64,000 nucleotides of DNA from Chitinophagaceae bacterium (GCA_947454235.1 CANGIY010000016.1:38147-102146); one strand, 5' to 3'; shown: positions 18,687 through 28,172, numbered from the stretch's first letter. The notes: a model not told the origin generated them from the letters alone. Numbers and translations: made by a program.

Positions 18687-19055
18687 TTACCAGTTCTGCA
18701 TCATCTTCCTGAACTTGTTTTTCAGGCTTGACGAGTTTTTCAGGCAATCGATAATTTCGCGATACATAGCATCAGATATTTTTCCGCAATACTCGTAGTT
18801 TTCATCTTTTACCCTGTAGGTTAAACTTAGAGTTTCAACTGAATAGTCTTCCACCCATTTACCATAAATGAAAGTATTGAGCCTGAATGAATACCCTAAG
18901 TCTGTGACTGATTTACCTTTTCCAATACAATAACAATTAAAACTCACCTCTGGCAAATCAATGCAGCCTTCCTTTAGATTATTATCCGGAAACGGGACAT
19001 ACATCTGACTTGTCGGTAGGTTGGCAAGAATAACATCTTCGCCAATTTGTTTCAA
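18687..19055 (-). CDS. Candidate toxin partner of Panacea antitoxin (unknown family)
   Basis: 122 residues from TTG at 19055. The frame stays open 14 codons further upstream (…SPKYFLVL) to a stop at 19098-19100, without any ATG. The conserved-looking strand KYFLVLKQ straddles the TTG, so either an unusual start is used or the 5' end has a frameshift; an out-of-frame ATG lies at about 19086. Blocks include DVILANLPTSQMYVPF, GCIDLPEVSFNCYCI and FRLNTFIYG, and the protein ends in a Lys-rich helix. It lies 86 bases downstream of the Panacea gene in the same direction, where PanT toxins are found. No known toxin motif was recognised. Confidence 0.65.
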   Translation of the reverse strand: MKQIGEDVILANLPTSQMYVPFPDNNLKEGCIDLPEVSFNCYCIGKGKSVTDLGYSFRLNTFIYGKWVEDYSVETLSLTYRVKDENYEYCGKISDAMYREIIDCLKNSSSLKNKFRKMMQNW

Positions 19056-19141
19056 TACAAGAAAATACTTTGGTGAGGCTGCATTGCCGTCTTTAAATTA
19101 AAATGGCGTGCAGTATAAAAGTGATTTCTCTTCAAACACCT

Positions 19142-19753
19142 TTAAGCCGATTTTAAAGAATTATTAAAATCAAGCATTTCAAGCTGGTTATAGTAAAAGT
19201 CACGAATCTCCTTTCTTTCAATCAAATCACCGAAATCCAGAATAATGTCGCTTGTGGTTTGTTTCCTGGATTCAAATCGCTCCATCAAACCATCTTCTTT
19301 TGAAACTGTTTTATGCCATAACGATGTGCCCTTGTGGGTAATGAATACAAGATGTTGCGCATCATGGAATTTAAATTCCTGAGCAATGTGTTGCAATATC
19401 AACATTTCATCTTCACTAAACTCATCGTCGTTAAATGCCTTCAATGGTTTTACAAGGTATTTATTGCCATCAAACTCATTGGAAACGAATTCAGAAATCA
19501 AACTTGAGCCTTTCAGACTGGGGTCGAGATTTGCCCAAAGCTCCCTTTGAACAGGTCCAAATTGCCACGCGTAAAACGGAACTCCCAGAAACGGAGTAGC
19601 ATGGTTTTTCACGAATAGCTCCTCGGCTAAATACACAAGCTTCAACAGCTTGGTTTTAGATAGTTCATTCGTGTTTTCAGCAAAATAAGTAGCTACATTG
19701 CCCATTCGGTTGATTTGGTCAATTGTGAGGTTGCTTTTTATTCTTGGCGACAT
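19142..19753 (-). CDS. Panacea (DUF4065/SocA-like) domain antitoxin
   Basis: 203 residues. LSKTKLLKLVYLAEELFVK, then PFYAWQFGPVQRELW, then DDEFSEDEMLILQHI and LVFITHKGTSLWHKT form the typical Panacea pattern (helical KLLKLxYxA, then YAWxxGPV). Panacea is the promiscuous antitoxin domain of panAT systems, paired with many unrelated toxins. Here it is the first gene of a leftward pair with the small unknown protein at 18687. Family confident; the antitoxin role is inferred from family and context. Confidence 0.85.
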   Translation of the reverse strand: MSPRIKSNLTIDQINRMGNVATYFAENTNELSKTKLLKLVYLAEELFVKNHATPFLGVPFYAWQFGPVQRELWANLDPSLKGSSLISEFVSNEFDGNKYLVKPLKAFNDDEFSEDEMLILQHIAQEFKFHDAQHLVFITHKGTSLWHKTVSKEDGLMERFESRKQTTSDIILDFGDLIERKEIRDFYYNQLEMLDFNNSLKSA

Positions 19754-19926
19754 AATAAAAAGATATGAAATGAAATTATGTTTTCATCAATGTTTAAGTT
19801 AAGTATTCCAAAAAAGTTGACAAAACGGGTGATATTGCTTTTTTGGCTTTAAATGTCATGAAAATTAGAATCGCAGCCGCTTCAATGTATTTACCATTGC
19901 ACCCCGCTTTAGAACTTTTATTAACG

Positions 19927-19934
19927 TACCTTTG
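19927..19934 (+). promoter_or_regulatory. -7 promoter element of der
   Basis: TACCTTTG matches TANNTTTG exactly and is followed by GCACACT, similar to the stable-RNA promoters in this window. It is 24 bases before the der ATG. Confidence 0.7.
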
Positions 19935-19957
19935 CACACTAAAATTTTAAATATTAC

Positions 19958-21271
19958 ATGCCCGGATTTACAGTTGCCATAGTGGGTAGGCCGAATGTTG
20001 GAAAGTCAACTTTATTTAATCGCTTGCTTGAACAACGCAAGGCAATCGTCGATGACATTAGCGGTGTAACCCGCGACCGTCAGTACGGCGACGCTGAATG
20101 GAATGGCAAAACATTCAATGTCATTGATACGGGAGGCTTTGTAGCCAGAAGTGAAGACGTTTTTGAAAAAGAGATACGCAAACAAGTTCAAATAGCCGTA
20201 GATGAGGCAGATTTGATCCTTTTTGTTTGTGACACCATCACAGGTATCACCGACCAGGATTCAGATATGGCTGATGTGTTGCGTAGGTCGACAAAGCCGG
20301 TGCTGTTGGTTGTCAATAAAGTAGACAACTCTGAAAGAGCATTGTTAGCGACAGAATTCTATGCGCTTGGTTTCGAACACGTGTACATGCTGTCATCAAT
20401 TTCAGGCAGTGGTACAGGTGAATTGCTCGATGCAGTAGTAGATTTCATTCCGGAAGATGCTGGAGATGCCAATGCAGAAGATGCACTGCCAAAATTTGCC
20501 ATCATCGGTCAACCGAATGCAGGTAAATCAACGCTCCTGAATGCATTATTGAATCAGGAGAGAACTATTGTATCAGACGTAGCAGGTACAACCCGCGATA
20601 CCATACATACACACTATAAACTATTCGGCAAAGAGTTTTGGCTGATAGATACTGCCGGTATCAGGAAGAAGAAAAACGTTTCTGAAGACCTTGAGTTCTA
20701 TTCGGTTATCCGTGCCATTCGTGCCATGGAAGAAGCCGATGTGTGTATGTTATTGATTGATGCTGCTGTAGGTGTAACATCTCAGGATGTAGCAATTTTC
20801 AGTTTGGCTACCCGTAAGGGAAAAGGTTGTGTGATACTCGTGAACAAGTGGGATACCATGACCAAGGAAACCAACACTGCGCGCGACTACGAGAAAGAGA
20901 TCAAAAAACGCATTGCGCCACTTACCGATATCCCGGTGATATTCGTTTCGGCTAAAGACAAGACGCGCATATTCCAGGCCATGGAAAAAGCCCTTGAAGT
21001 GCACGAAAACAGAATCAGGAAAATACCTACTTCTCAGCTCAACGATATCATGCTGAAGGAGATAGAGCACTTCCCACCACCAATGACACGTGGTTATTCA
21101 GTAAAAATCAAGTTTGTGCAGCAGGTGCCTACGTTTGTACCGTCGTTTGCCTTTTACGCCAACCACCCCGATGGCGTTAAAGAACCATATAAAAACTTCC
21201 TTGAAAATAAATTGCGTAGCCACTTCAAGTTCAGCGGTGTGCCTATCAGAATTTTCATTCGTAAAAAATAG
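19958..21271 (+). CDS. der: Ribosome biogenesis GTPase Der (EngA)
   Basis: 437 residues with two tandem GTPase domains and a C-terminal KH-like domain, as in all Der proteins. The first P-loop GRPNVGKS is at 10-17, with DTGG at 57-60 and NKVD at 120-123. The second P-loop GQPNAGKS is at 184-191, followed by DTAGI and VNKWD. The KH-like tail includes PPMTRGYSVKIKFVQQ. It acts in 50S subunit assembly. Start ATG at 19958 follows a strong -7 box and gives the standard N-terminus. Confidence 0.97.
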   Translation: MPGFTVAIVGRPNVGKSTLFNRLLEQRKAIVDDISGVTRDRQYGDAEWNGKTFNVIDTGGFVARSEDVFEKEIRKQVQIAVDEADLILFVCDTITGITDQDSDMADVLRRSTKPVLLVVNKVDNSERALLATEFYALGFEHVYMLSSISGSGTGELLDAVVDFIPEDAGDANAEDALPKFAIIGQPNAGKSTLLNALLNQERTIVSDVAGTTRDTIHTHYKLFGKEFWLIDTAGIRKKKNVSEDLEFYSVIRAIRAMEEADVCMLLIDAAVGVTSQDVAIFSLATRKGKGCVILVNKWDTMTKETNTARDYEKEIKKRIAPLTDIPVIFVSAKDKTRIFQAMEKALEVHENRIRKIPTSQLNDIMLKEIEHFPPPMTRGYSVKIKFVQQVPTFVPSFAFYANHPDGVKEPYKNFLENKLRSHFKFSGVPIRIFIRKK

Positions 21272-21304
21272 ATACCGGTCGGTTTCAACTACCGCCAGTG
21301 CAAC

Positions 21305-21337
21305 AAAAAAGCCACCTCGTTATGAAGTGGCTTTTTT
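21305..21337 (+). terminator. Rho-independent terminator of der
   Basis: AAAAAAGCCAC and GTGGCTTTTTT pair around a small loop, giving T-runs on both strands. Confidence 0.88.
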
Positions 21338-21397
21338 AGTGAAGCTGACAAAATAAATGCCATCAAGTTTAATTATTATGTTTCTTTTGTGCTAGGC

Positions 21398-21440
21398 GCA
21401 AAATCCTTATTCCGAAAGCATTCGGAATAAGGACTTTTGC
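21398..21440. repeat. Strong 19-bp inverted repeat
   Basis: GCAAAA-TCCTTATTCCGAA, a four-base loop (AGCA), then TTCGGAATAAGGA-CTTTTGC: 19 paired bases with one bulged base. No poly-T follows, and the der terminator already lies 60 bases upstream. Located between convergent der and sucC. Confidence 0.75.
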
Positions 21441-21525
21441 AACGACGCAGAAATGGAACAGAATGGTTGAAATCCTGGTATTTATTTTGTCATCTTCACT
21501 TAGTGTATTTGGAGATAACTATTTA

Positions 21526-22746
21526 CTAGTTAGCATTGATAGCGTTTTGTACAAGTTGTGCAGCTTCGCTCAATAGGATTGCTGATTGTACTTTAAGACC
21601 TGAGTTTACAATCAATTCTTTTGCAGCTTCAGCGTTAGTACCTTGCAAACGAACAATGATTGGGATATTGATGTTGCCCATTTTATTGTAAGCTTCAATA
21701 ACACCCGCAGCAACCCTGTCGCAACGAACGATACCACCGAAGATGTTAACGAGGATCGCTTTAACGTTAGGGTCTTTCATAATGATTCTGAAACCTGCTT
21801 CTACTGTTTGAGCGTTAGCGGTACCACCTACGTCAAGGAAGTTAGCCGGCTCACCACCTGCAAGTTTAATCATATCCATTGTAGCCATAGCCAAACCTGC
21901 ACCATTTACCATGCAACCTACGTTACCGTCAAGTTTTACATAGTTAAGGTTGTGTTCGCCGGCTTCAACTTCTGTTGCGTCTTCTTCGCTTTTGTCGCGC
22001 ATGTCAGCCAAATCAGGGTGACGCATCAAAGCGTTGTCGTCAAGGTTCATTTTACAGTCAACTGCAAGAATCTTGTCGTCAGCTGATTTGAACAATGGGT
22101 TGATTTCAAGCATTGAACAATCAAGACCAACGTAGGCATCGTACAGATTAGTAACGAATTTCACCATGTTCTTGAAAGCAGTTCCGCTCAAGCCAAGGTT
22201 GAAAGCGATTTTACGCGCCTGGAAGCCTTGAAGCGGGAAGCCAGGTTGTACCCACTCTTTGAAAATTTTCTCAGGAGTGTGGTGAGCAACTTCTTCAATA
22301 TCCATACCGCCTTCAGTGCTGTACATTACTACGTTTTGTTTTGTAGCACGGTCAAGCAAAATAGACATATAGAACTCTTTTCTGTCGCTAGGTCCATCAT
22401 AGTACATATCCTGAGCAACGAGAATTTTATTTACTTTTTTACCTGCAGGACCAGTTTGGATAGTAACAAGTGTATTACCCAAAATGTTTTTAGCAACAGT
22501 TTCAACGCCTTCAGCGTTTTTAACTACCGCAACACCACTTTGTTCTGGTACTTCAACCATACGTCCTTTACCACGTCCACCAGCATGGATTTGCGCTTTA
22601 ACAACAGCAAACCTTGAACCGGATTCTACCGATATTTGATTATATGCTTGAATTGCTTCATCAACATTTGATACTGCGATGCCTTCCTGTGTAGGAACGT
22701 TGTAACGCTTTAATAACGACTTGGCCTGATATTCGTGCAAGTTCAT
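21526..22746 (-). CDS. sucC: Succinate--CoA ligase [ADP-forming] subunit beta
   Basis: 406 residues. It starts with NLHEYQAKSLLKRYNVP, the ATP-grasp N-terminus of SucC. KAQIHAGGRGKG is the ATP-binding Lys/Gly segment, and the C-terminal ligase domain carries GCMVNGAGLAMATMD and GGTANAQTVEAGF. It forms succinate and ATP from succinyl-CoA in the TCA cycle together with SucD. No sucD gene is adjacent, so the alpha subunit is encoded elsewhere. The length is slightly above the usual 388-397, owing to small insertions. Confidence 0.96.
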   Translation of the reverse strand: MNLHEYQAKSLLKRYNVPTQEGIAVSNVDEAIQAYNQISVESGSRFAVVKAQIHAGGRGKGRMVEVPEQSGVAVVKNAEGVETVAKNILGNTLVTIQTGPAGKKVNKILVAQDMYYDGPSDRKEFYMSILLDRATKQNVVMYSTEGGMDIEEVAHHTPEKIFKEWVQPGFPLQGFQARKIAFNLGLSGTAFKNMVKFVTNLYDAYVGLDCSMLEINPLFKSADDKILAVDCKMNLDDNALMRHPDLADMRDKSEEDATEVEAGEHNLNYVKLDGNVGCMVNGAGLAMATMDMIKLAGGEPANFLDVGGTANAQTVEAGFRIIMKDPNVKAILVNIFGGIVRCDRVAAGVIEAYNKMGNINIPIIVRLQGTNAEAAKELIVNSGLKVQSAILLSEAAQLVQNAINAN

Positions 22747-22904
22747 GGAATAAAAATTTTGGCGAAAGTAATACTTTTGAATTAAGGGAACAACAAGAAA
22801 ACAGTGTCAATTTCGTAATACAAAAGTTTCGGTTAGTAAGTTAAAATAAGTGAATCGATACCGCATTCTCTTACAACCTCACTATTTTTACTAAAATTGC
22901 ATTC

Positions 22905-23720
22905 ATGAAGTCTATTCTTACTACAATCATACTTGCGCTTACGTTTTCAAGTGCTTTTGCGCTCAAGCCTTCTAAAACGTACACCATGAAGCCTGATACG
23001 CTGCAAATGCCGTACGAAACCAACATTGTTAAGGTCAACGACTCGGTAAAGCTGCAATCGTGGACGTTCCTACCCAATGATGTAGACAACAAAAAGACAA
23101 CAATAATACTCGCCTACGCCGATGCAGGAAATATGTCTTCATGGCTCATGCAAGGCTCTTTGATGGCTCAGGTAGGTTTCACTGTAGTAATGTTCGACTA
23201 CCGTGGTTTTGGTGCCAGTTCCGATTTCAAAATTGATTCCAAAATGCTCTATTACAATCAGTTTGCCGATGACTTAACTGCTATGTTTCAGTTCGCCAGG
23301 AAGAAATATCCCGACAACAAAAAAACCGGCGTTTGGGCGTTTTCAATGGGTACTATCGCAACAACTCTGGCTTACGAAAAGTCGAAACCCGATTTCATCA
23401 TTGGCGATGGTTATGTGGTGAGCCCTAAAAAAATCAAACAATTTTATGAAGGCAAGCGCGACCCGATTTTGTTACCTGCCGATGCTGATAAGTATGAAGA
23501 AAAATTGAAAAACGTTAAGGCGAATATGCTGGTGTTTTCAGGCAGCGACGACAAGGTGACACCGTATGAAGATGTGATGGTTATAAAAGGTAACAATGCC
23601 AAAAACAAAATTATTCAATTCAAGGGCGGACACATGGCGGGTTTCTCTGTTTTGGGTGGAGATTATCCCGGCCAAAAGTACATGGATGCAGTAGTTGACT
23701 TCCTCAAGAAAACAAAATAG
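22905..23720 (+). CDS. Secreted alpha/beta hydrolase
   Basis: 271 residues. Signal peptide MKSILTTIILALTFSSAFA, then an alpha/beta-hydrolase core: FDYRGFGASSDF (oxyanion region), nucleophile elbow WAFSMGT (Ser), FSGSDDKVTP (Asp region) and KGGHMAG (His). The elbow has Phe-Ser-Met-Gly instead of the strict GXSXG but is otherwise intact. Likely a periplasmic or envelope esterase or peptidase-like hydrolase; the substrate is unknown. It converges with gluQ and the coding ends overlap by 17 bases. Confidence 0.85.
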   Translation: MKSILTTIILALTFSSAFALKPSKTYTMKPDTLQMPYETNIVKVNDSVKLQSWTFLPNDVDNKKTTIILAYADAGNMSSWLMQGSLMAQVGFTVVMFDYRGFGASSDFKIDSKMLYYNQFADDLTAMFQFARKKYPDNKKTGVWAFSMGTIATTLAYEKSKPDFIIGDGYVVSPKKIKQFYEGKRDPILLPADADKYEEKLKNVKANMLVFSGSDDKVTPYEDVMVIKGNNAKNKIIQFKGGHMAGFSVLGGDYPGQKYMDAVVDFLKKTK

Positions 23721-24549
23721 TATCGCCCTTTTGGGTGATTAATTGTAGTATATCAGCCCTTGTGGCACCCTGTTCCCGCTGGTATTTAATAGAGGTTGCT
23801 CCCGCCGATTTCGACAGTTTCATATTGCCGGTATCGGTGAGTAACGGGTGGTGGTGGAACACAGTTTGTTGGAAACCGGGTTGGTTCAATGCCTTAGCCA
23901 GTCCTAGTTGCGCGCAAGTAGAATCCCAAAGGTCAATGCCACGTACAACAAGGTCAACCCCAAAGTGCAGGTCGTCAATCAAAGATGTGAGTTGATATGC
24001 CGGAAAACCATCTTTTTTACGCACTACAAAATAGTGCACCGATTCAGGTAATAACATATCAACGCCACCATTTTCAAGTGTGTTTACGTGTACTTGTTCC
24101 AAACTTGTTGTATCAATCCTCCAGCTTACACCCGGTGTATCGAGCGGAATACTCTTGTGCATGCAAGTACCTTGATAGTGCCCCAGCGGGTGGTCTTGCA
24201 ACACTTTAGTACGCGAGCAATCGCAGGCAAATACAAGTCCCGAATCCCTCAATTGTTCCAGTGCGGCATTATACAAATCCATCCTCTGCAATTGTGACCA
24301 GTTCTCTTCAAAATCGGTAACATTGCCGGGACCACCCTTGTACTGAAGTTGCATAAACTGCAGCGTGTCAAAGATATCAGCCACATATTCTGGGCGCATA
24401 CGCTCGCGGTCCATATCATCAATGCGCAACATGATTTCCGCACCATGTTTTTGAGCTAAAGATGCTGTAACAAGAAACGAATACACATTGCCAATGTGCA
24501 AGAACCCACTTGGTGTAGGCGCAAACCGTGTTCTTTTAAATCGCATCAC
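23704..24549 (-). CDS. gluQ: Glutamyl-Q tRNA(Asp) synthetase-like class I aaRS paralogue
   Basis: 281 residues, the size of the catalytic domain of glutamyl-tRNA synthetase without an anticodon-binding domain. APTPSGFLHIGN carries the HIGH-type motif and MKLSKSAGA the KMSKS-type motif. CDCS near residue 106, followed by GTCMHK, fits the zinc-ligand region of GluQ/YadB. The family attaches glutamate to queuosine in tRNA-Asp. Its 3' end overlaps the hydrolase gene by 17 bases in convergent orientation. Confidence 0.88.
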   Translation of the reverse strand: MMRFKRTRFAPTPSGFLHIGNVYSFLVTASLAQKHGAEIMLRIDDMDRERMRPEYVADIFDTLQFMQLQYKGGPGNVTDFEENWSQLQRMDLYNAALEQLRDSGLVFACDCSRTKVLQDHPLGHYQGTCMHKSIPLDTPGVSWRIDTTSLEQVHVNTLENGGVDMLLPESVHYFVVRKKDGFPAYQLTSLIDDLHFGVDLVVRGIDLWDSTCAQLGLAKALNQPGFQQTVFHHHPLLTDTGNMKLSKSAGATSIKYQREQGATRADILQLITQKGDTILFS

Positions 24550-24582
24550 TGCCCTAAAATAATATTTCTGCTGTTAAACACA

Positions 24583-24655
24583 CACTCTGGTCTCAGGATT
24601 TCCTGAGACCCACCATTCAGGAAGCATGTGCTTCTGAAAAAAGAATCATAGTCTA
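24583..24655. repeat. Dispersed two-hairpin repeat, copy 1
   Basis: Hairpin 1 is GGTCTCAGGA-TT-TCCTGAGACC (24589-24610). It is followed by CCACCATTCAG and hairpin 2, GAAGCA-TG-TGCTTC, then AAAGAATCATAGT. Copies 2 and 3 lie at 28173 and 28430. Confidence 0.82.
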
Positions 24656-24717
24656 TCCAACAATCATTTGAATCATAGTTCTAAATTTCCTCAAATAACA
24701 AACTAAAATACCACCAT

Positions 24718-25398
24718 TTACTCCTCAAGCAACATTTTTATATCTGCTGCTGCTTTGTCTATTTCGCCCGGTAGTGTGGCATCGTATACACCCCTTATCC
24801 TCGACTGTTGGTCAATTAAGAGCATTGCCTGTGTATGGAGAAATTCAGTGGCTTCTTTTTTAAGGCCTTCCTTCTTTTCAGCGAAAAAAGATTGCCTGCC
24901 GAGCGTATTAATTGCTTGTTCGTCGCCGGTAAGTAAGTGCCATTTCATAGGGTTAATTTCCATCCTTTGGCCATAAGCTGCCAATTGTGCAACACTGTCG
25001 GTGCCGGGCATCACCGAAAAAGAAATCATCTGTACGCGTTCGTCTTTAAAAAAACTGTCCTGCAACTTTTTTAGGTTATGCATCATAGGTGGGCAAATAC
25101 TGGTGCAGATGGTGAAGAAGAAATTGGCGGTATAAACCTTGCCCTTTAGCGACTCGTTGGTAAACGTATGACCAAGCTGATCGCAAAATGAGAACTTGCC
25201 TATTTTATGAATATTGTCATACCCTTTGTCACCACGTTTGATCCATTCAGCGGTAAAATCGGCAGTATTATAAAAGGGCAGTTTTTCAACTTTTGGCTTT
25301 GCAGCGCAACCACAAAGCAATAGCATAGCCATTAACTTCAAGCCTGGCAAACTAGTGCTCGGCACCCGGGATGCAGCTTTGAACTTTGACAATTCCAT
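24718..25398 (-). CDS. SCO1/SenC family copper chaperone
   Basis: 226 residues. A short hydrophobic segment MAMLLLCGCAAK contains a lipobox-like Cys. The thioredoxin-like domain has the copper-binding TICTSICPP (CXXXC) and a downstream His in EFLHTQAMLLID, the three ligands of SCO proteins. SCO proteins deliver copper to the CuA site of cytochrome oxidase or handle copper/redox stress. The start overlaps the preceding gene by 47 bases; an internal ATG near 25332 would remove the overlap but leaves a very short signal. Last gene of a multicopper oxidase operon. Confidence 0.88.
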   Translation of the reverse strand: MELSKFKAASRVPSTSLPGLKLMAMLLLCGCAAKPKVEKLPFYNTADFTAEWIKRGDKGYDNIHKIGKFSFCDQLGHTFTNESLKGKVYTANFFFTICTSICPPMMHNLKKLQDSFFKDERVQMISFSVMPGTDSVAQLAAYGQRMEINPMKWHLLTGDEQAINTLGRQSFFAEKKEGLKKEATEFLHTQAMLLIDQQSRIRGVYDATLPGEIDKAAADIKMLLEE

Positions 25399-25903
25399 AT
25401 ATCCTTTTGTCCTTGATTGTATAATTCGAGATCAGTTGCCCGTTTTCATCCCACACCCTTTGTATGCCTTCGAGTGCACCATTCAGGTAATTAGCTTCTT
25501 CGCGAATTTTTCCGCATATGAAATAGGCTCTTTGTGTGCCGTCCAATTGATTGTTCCTGTAAAAAAGCGTGTATCGGTACTTGCCATTGCGCCACCATCG
25601 GTTACTTTGTCCATCCAAAATACCATGAACGAAAGTATTCTCGATCATCTTTTGACCATTATCGTAGAATCCAACAAATGTACCATGTGGTAAGCCATCT
25701 TTAACCGGCATATCAGAAAGAACCAGGTTACTAGATTGGTCTTCGTGAATATGCCCATTAAAAGGGCGACCGCCATAGTACCAGCGCCCTTCAACGATAT
25801 ACAGATTGGGGTTGTTTCGCGCTATTTTAAAATCAGGGACTGCAGATTCCCTGCAAGCCCCTGATGTAATGAATAACAATAGAAGTAATGTTGTTCTTTT
25901 CAA
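25352..25903 (-). CDS. MORN-repeat-like (YwqK-type) lipoprotein
   Basis: 183 residues. Lipoprotein signal MKRTTLLLLLFITSGAC. The mature part has several MORN-variant units of the type GLPHGTFVGFYDNGQKM, GILDGQSNRWWRNGKY, QLDGTQRAYF and ALEGIQRVWDENGQ. In Bacteroidota such proteins are often annotated as YwqK-family antitoxin-like, but here no toxin is adjacent. It lies 10 bases after the multicopper oxidase and overlaps the SCO gene, suggesting a part in the same copper-linked envelope process. Confidence 0.83.
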   Translation of the reverse strand: MKRTTLLLLLFITSGACRESAVPDFKIARNNPNLYIVEGRWYYGGRPFNGHIHEDQSSNLVLSDMPVKDGLPHGTFVGFYDNGQKMIENTFVHGILDGQSNRWWRNGKYRYTLFYRNNQLDGTQRAYFICGKIREEANYLNGALEGIQRVWDENGQLISNYTIKDKRIYGIVKVQSCIPGAEH

Positions 25904-25913
25904 ATGATATCAC

Positions 25914-27884
25914 CTATTTTTTCGGTCGGTTGTCGTCGAGTTCATGTCTTACCGGCCTTGGCGGGATAGTATCCACTACTATGAATTGTCCCATCAAGCC
26001 TTCATCTTCATGCGATAATATGTGGCAGTGGAACATGTAAGGATGCAGAGGGTCGCATACGAAATCATTGTAATAAGCCAATACTTCAACAGTCTCACCT
26101 GCCCTTATGTAGAAGTCGTCTTTCCATCCTTTCTCGTACGGGAACGGACCTGTTGTAACGCCATTGTAGTTTCTCCTCAGAATGTTGAAAGCGATATCAT
26201 GTATATGAATAGGGTGACCTGAAATCTGATTGTTGATAAATTTCCACCTCAAAACCGCATTTAATGCAATTCTATGGTTGATGGTATTGTAGTTGTATGC
26301 AAAGGAATCGAAATAGAACAATGGCCGCGCAGGAGTAGGTTTTGGGTCTACACCATTAATGTGAGTAGTTATTGTATCAGTAACGTCGCTATCATTCCAG
26401 TAATAATTTGATGCCAGAGTTGGTGGGATCGAATAGATGGCACCCGATGTTGCAGCTTTTACTTCGATATGCAACAAATTGAAATCAGTATTTGACAAGA
26501 AACCTCGGAATTTTGGTCCTGGCTTTCCATTAGGTAACACAACCTCAATACCTGCTCCGCTTCCCGGAAATCCATTTTCAAGGTTAGTATTAAATGCTTT
26601 CAAATCCAAAGGTGTTCCAATAGCGTCATGGCTAAGGTCAACAATCAGTTCAATTCTCTCACCCGGCAATAAGTACAGTCTTTTAACTGTAACAGGTGTG
26701 TCCATTAGTCCGGCATCTGTACCAATTACGGTAAACGAGCGGTTATCGCTAAAGCCTATATTGTAACCTCTTTCCACCTCGGCATTTAATATTCTCAACC
26801 TCACCATTTGTTTTGGTAGTTGTGTAGCTGCGCTCAACACACCATTTGTAAGCAAATAATCGCCCATTTGGTCAGAATCAATGTTAGCTGAAATCGAGTA
26901 ATTTTTCAGGAACCTACGGCTTGTAATAACCAGAGGTATGTCATCAACTCCATACTGACGTGGAATTTTATAATTGTCTTCTGCACCCCCTCTCATGTAC
27001 ACGAGGCCCGCTGCGCCCATGGTTACATGGCGGAACGTTTCGTGGTGCAAGTGCGGATGGTACCAGTACATAGCGGCATTATCTTCGCTTTGCAACAGGA
27101 AGTGAGGCCTCCAGGTTGTATCAGGTGCTATTTGCTGGTGAGGTCCACCGTCCATTTCAGCAGGTATATGGAATCCGTGCCAGTGTGTGGTAGTGGTATC
27201 TTTTAAGTTGTTTTTCAGGTTTATAACAATGCTATCTGAGATATTCATACTAAGTGTAGGGCCCAGAAACGTATTAGCGTTTTTGGTTACTGCACTGTTG
27301 TAACAAAAAGTAGGTGTACGATGACCTTTGAAGAATTCTGTTGCAGAAGAATCAATGGTTAGGTCAAACTGGCGGGTGTAATGGGTGGTACCACCTGCCA
27401 CAAAGCTTCCAATCACTTTACCCGAGTCAATGGCAGGTATCGGTAATTGGTTGTATGCCGAATCGTTTTGTCCTAGTCCGATTGTAGCAATAGCGACAGT
27501 ACTAAATACTGCGGTATCTCCAACATTGCGAGAAATATAAATTGCTACCAGATCAGAACTGGAATTACCATTGAAGGTCACAGGGAAAGAAACAACAGAG
27601 TCGTTTTCAGTCAATGTGGTTTCATATCTTGAAGGGCTGAAGCATTTTTCAGAAATGTGTTTACCACTTGATTTTTCATAGCCAGAGTCGGTGAGATTAA
27701 ACACGACTTTACCTGCATAAGGCTTGCTGAGTCTAACGGTGAGCATCGTTTTCTGCTCCTTTTTGTTATTACTAAAAGCCATATTCAAAAGAGATGCGCC
27801 AGTGTCATTGTGCGGATTCAAGTGTTTACAACTTGAGAAAAGCATGGCTACTAATGCAACCAGAATAATACCTGATTTTTTCAT
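25914..27884 (-). CDS. Multicopper oxidase, lipoprotein
   Basis: 656 residues. Lipoprotein signal MKKSGIILVALVAMLFSSC. An extra beta-rich N-terminal segment of about 120 residues precedes three cupredoxin domains. All four copper motifs are present: HWHGFH (234-239), YHPHLH (275-280), HPIHIHD (557-563) and HCHILSHEDEGLM (619-631, with T1 Cys and axial Met). It should be an active laccase/bilirubin oxidase/CueO-like enzyme in the envelope. First gene of a leftward operon with the MORN lipoprotein and the SCO chaperone. The substrate (Cu+, Mn2+, phenols) is not readable. Confidence 0.93.
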   Translation of the reverse strand: MKKSGIILVALVAMLFSSCKHLNPHNDTGASLLNMAFSNNKKEQKTMLTVRLSKPYAGKVVFNLTDSGYEKSSGKHISEKCFSPSRYETTLTENDSVVSFPVTFNGNSSSDLVAIYISRNVGDTAVFSTVAIATIGLGQNDSAYNQLPIPAIDSGKVIGSFVAGGTTHYTRQFDLTIDSSATEFFKGHRTPTFCYNSAVTKNANTFLGPTLSMNISDSIVINLKNNLKDTTTTHWHGFHIPAEMDGGPHQQIAPDTTWRPHFLLQSEDNAAMYWYHPHLHHETFRHVTMGAAGLVYMRGGAEDNYKIPRQYGVDDIPLVITSRRFLKNYSISANIDSDQMGDYLLTNGVLSAATQLPKQMVRLRILNAEVERGYNIGFSDNRSFTVIGTDAGLMDTPVTVKRLYLLPGERIELIVDLSHDAIGTPLDLKAFNTNLENGFPGSGAGIEVVLPNGKPGPKFRGFLSNTDFNLLHIEVKAATSGAIYSIPPTLASNYYWNDSDVTDTITTHINGVDPKPTPARPLFYFDSFAYNYNTINHRIALNAVLRWKFINNQISGHPIHIHDIAFNILRRNYNGVTTGPFPYEKGWKDDFYIRAGETVEVLAYYNDFVCDPLHPYMFHCHILSHEDEGLMGQFIVVDTIPPRPVRHELDDNRPKK

Positions 27885-28172
27885 TATTCAGTTAGTTTGA
27901 ATTAATTAGTTGAGATCCGTAAATGTAATATAATGTCGCACAATGTAAATATTTTATTTTAAACTTTCAAATAGGAAAAAACTTTAGTTGGAATTATCGT
28001 CTATTTTTATTCCTTCCCGCTGGAGGGCGGTTATTGGTTTGTACGTAGGTTTACCAAAAAGTAAATTGAACAATTTCTCCCCCGTAATCCTTGAATTTCC
28101 TCTGTTTCTCGTCCCGAGAACCCTCGAGGTTCGAGGACTCCTTGGTAGGCCGTTAGCAATGCCTATTAAAAC

